This document shows, in pieces, positions 62,391 through 64,000 of a stretch of DNA of 64,000 nt. The stretch comes from Microbacterium mangrovi. GTDB taxonomy: Bacteria > Actinomycetota > Actinomycetes > Actinomycetales > Microbacteriaceae. Positions within the stretch are counted from its first letter, which is position 1; every line of letters starts with the position of its first letter. The position numbers and the translations under genes are program-made. The notes below the pieces were generated by a model that saw only the letters and a program-made list of their open reading frames with translations, made no database searches and had not been told where the DNA came from. The DNA is taken from assembly GCF_000802305.1 (NCBI RefSeq), contig NZ_JTDK01000010.1, positions 248,001 through 312,000 on the forward strand, in the 5' to 3' direction.

Positions 62391-62753
62391 ATGGCAGCGA
62401 AAGACGACCTGGGCAGAGCGGGCGAGGCCCGCGCAGCAGACCATCTCACCGGGAACGGCTATCGCGTCGTCGATCGCAACTGGCGGTGCTCGGAGGGCGA
62501 GCTGGATCTCGTGGTCGTGCGCGACCGCGAACTCGTCGCGGTCGAGGTCAAGACCCGGCGCGGCGACGGCTTCGGCGATCCGCTCGAGGCCGTCGACGAG
62601 CGCAAGCGGCATCGCCTCTGGAGACTCGCGCAGCGATGGCGGCGGGAACATCCTGACGCGGCCGCGGACCGGCGACTGCGTGTGGACGTGATCGGCATCA
62701 CGGGTCCCGACCCGCACTGCGGGCGCCTGGTGCACGTCGAGGACATCCGGTGA
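62391..62753 (+). CDS. YraN/UPF0102 family endonuclease-like protein
   Basis: 120 residues. The predicted Mrr-like nuclease core is 'LGRAGEARAADHLTGNGYRVVDRNWRC' followed by 'GELDLVVVRDRELVAVEVKTR', holding the E-x-D...E-x-K residues. The exact role is unclear; linked to DNA processing. It overlaps yifB by 4 nt (GTGA). Confidence 0.93.
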   Translation: MAAKDDLGRAGEARAADHLTGNGYRVVDRNWRCSEGELDLVVVRDRELVAVEVKTRRGDGFGDPLEAVDERKRHRLWRLAQRWRREHPDAAADRRLRVDVIGITGPDPHCGRLVHVEDIR

Positions 62754-64000
62754 GCGTGGCCCGCACGTGGGCGGTTGCCCTCGTCGGCCTCGAAGGAACC
62801 CTCGTCGAGGTCGAAGCCGACCTCAGCAAACAGCTTCCGGACTTCCGGATCATCGGACTGGCGGACAAGGCCCTGGGGGAAGCGGTCCAGCGCGTGCACA
62901 ACGCCTGCGAGAACACCGGCGTGCCGCTGTCGAAGCGTCGGCTGACCGTCAACCTGTCGCCCGCGAGCCTGCCCAAACAGGGATCCGGGTTCGACCTCGC
63001 CGTCGCCGTCGCCGCCCTCGCCGCCGAGGGCGGCATGAACACCGATTCCGTGGCCGAGACCGTCCACATCGGCGAGCTCGGACTCGACGGCCGGCTGCGC
63101 CCGGTCACCGGGGTGCTGCCGGCCGTCGTCGCTGCGCATCGGGCCGGGCGCGCCCGTGTCGTGGTGCCGCACGCCAATCGGGCGGAGGCGCAACTGGTCA
63201 CCGGGATGGAGGTACACGGCGCGGTCAGTCTGGCGGAAGTCCTTCGTCTCCACGGCGCCGAGGTCGAGGTTCCGGACATCGATCCGGTGGCGACGGCCGC
63301 AGCCGACGAGTTCATCCCGTCCCACCTGGATCTGTCCGACGTGATCGGCCAGCGTGAGGCGGTCGACGCGCTCGTCGCCGCGGCCGCAGGCGGCCACCAC
63401 CTGCTGATGAGCGGGCCGCCGGGCGCGGGCAAGACCATGATCGCCGAGCGGCTGCCCGGCATCCTCCCGGACCTCGACGACGACGCCGCGTTGCGCGTCG
63501 CGTCCGTCCGCTCGCTCTCGGGGTCGGTGGTCACCACCCTCACCCGGACGCCGCCTTTCGAGGCACCGCACCACAGCGCCAGCGTCGCGGCCCTGGTCGG
63601 CGGCGGGTCCCGCCACGCCCGCCCCGGCGCGATCGCGCGGGCGAGCGACGGCGTGCTGTTCCTCGACGAGGCGACCGAGTTCGCGACCAGCACGCTCGAT
63701 GCGCTCCGGCAACCGCTCGAGAGCGGCCGCATCGCGATCCATCGCGCGGGATTCACCGCCGCGTACCCCGCACGGTTCCAGCTCGTCCTCGCCTCCAATC
63801 CCTGCCCGTGCGGCAACTACGGCGTGCGGGGAGCGACCTGCGTGTGCCCGCCGATCGCCATCCGGCGCTACCTCGGCCGGCTGAGCGGGCCGCTGCTGGA
63901 TCGCATCGACATGGAGCTCTCGGTCCGGCGCGTGTCCGTGACGAGGTCCACGTCGGATGCGCCGTCCGTCACGACGGCGTCGGCGCGGGACCAGGTCGGG
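62750..64000 (+). CDS. YifB-family Mg-chelatase-like AAA ATPase (partial, cut by window end)
   Basis: The frame stays open from GTG 62750 to the window end, 417 codons seen of the usual 500 or so. The N-terminal ComM/Lon-like domain is 'LPDFRIIGLADKALGEAVQRV' to 'IGELGLDGRLRPVTGVLPAV'. The AAA core has Walker A 'GPPGAGKTM' and Walker B 'VLFLDEATEF', and a Cys-rich loop 'ASNPCPCGNYG...CVCPP' follows. ComM relatives aid branch migration in natural transformation. dprA is expected beyond the edge. Confidence 0.93.
   Translation, partial: MSVARTWAVALVGLEGTLVEVEADLSKQLPDFRIIGLADKALGEAVQRVHNACENTGVPLSKRRLTVNLSPASLPKQGSGFDLAVAVAALAAEGGMNTDSVAETVHIGELGLDGRLRPVTGVLPAVVAAHRAGRARVVVPHANRAEAQLVTGMEVHGAVSLAEVLRLHGAEVEVPDIDPVATAAADEFIPSHLDLSDVIGQREAVDALVAAAAGGHHLLMSGPPGAGKTMIAERLPGILPDLDDDAALRVASVRSLSGSVVTTLTRTPPFEAPHHSASVAALVGGGSRHARPGAIARASDGVLFLDEATEFATSTLDALRQPLESGRIAIHRAGFTAAYPARFQLVLASNPCPCGNYGVRGATCVCPPIAIRRYLGRLSGPLLDRIDMELSVRRVSVTRSTSDAPSVTTASARDQVG

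Overview
The window is high-GC DNA with actinobacterial gene order and gene families: leuCD-murA-plsC-gpsA-ddl, recG-coaD-yceD-rpmF-rnc-mutM-smc-ftsY, rpsP-khpA-rimM-trmD, rplS-lepB-rnhB-DUF2469-yraN-yifB, plus an F420-type oxidoreductase, DUF3515 and DUF4383. Codon habits (very frequent 'gatgcc', GTG starts) and gene content fit the Microbacteriaceae, most likely Microbacterium or a close relative. That placement is inference. I see no rRNA, insertion sequence, phage gene, integrase or CRISPR array.

Layout. (1) 1-10.5 kb: an accessory catabolic island made of two back-to-back operons. The minus-strand operon (4561 to 11) encodes a two-domain extradiol-type dioxygenase, an RpiB-like protein lacking its catalytic residues, a cyclase/hydrolase, a small monooxygenase-like protein, a fumarylacetoacetate-hydrolase (FAH) family protein and a LysR regulator. 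The plus-strand operon (4650 to 10505) encodes a second LysR regulator, an FAD monooxygenase, a cupin, a short-chain dehydrogenase, an alpha/beta hydrolase and a second FAH protein. Together they look like a hydroxylation, ring-cleavage and hydrolysis route for an aromatic or N-heteroaromatic compound; the substrate is not identifiable. A perfect 26-bp palindrome lies between the operons. (2) 10.5-24.8 kb: an ECF41 sigma factor diverging from its probable target, small membrane and secreted proteins, transporters, a Nudix hydrolase, a GT39 glycosyltransferase, a kinase-like protein and an MBL hydrolase. (3) 24.9-27.1 kb: tRNA-Glu with a strong terminator, a PAP2 phosphatase, and a TerC gene behind a yybP-ykoY (manganese) riboswitch. 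(4) 27-43 kb: leucine biosynthesis behind a leader-peptide attenuator, cell-wall and lipid genes, thiL, rsmD, recG, coaD, rpmF, rnc and mutM, then an insert with two tandem acetyltransferases and a 25-residue ORF. (5) 44-54 kb: smc, ftsY, lipA/lipB, a TetR-VOC fusion, ffh and two tandem SGNH lipoproteins. (6) 55-64 kb: a carboxylate-amine ligase, the rpsP-trmD operon, map, and rplS to a truncated yifB at the window edge.

A theme runs through the window. About 18 genes have a TANNNT (once CANNNT) hexamer exactly 6 or 7 nt before the start codon, which predicts leaderless mRNAs. The two ECF41-type promoters show the same logic, with the CGTC box 8 nt before each start codon. This sets several starts used here, including the leucine leader peptide, an RNA signal too short for normal gene calling.
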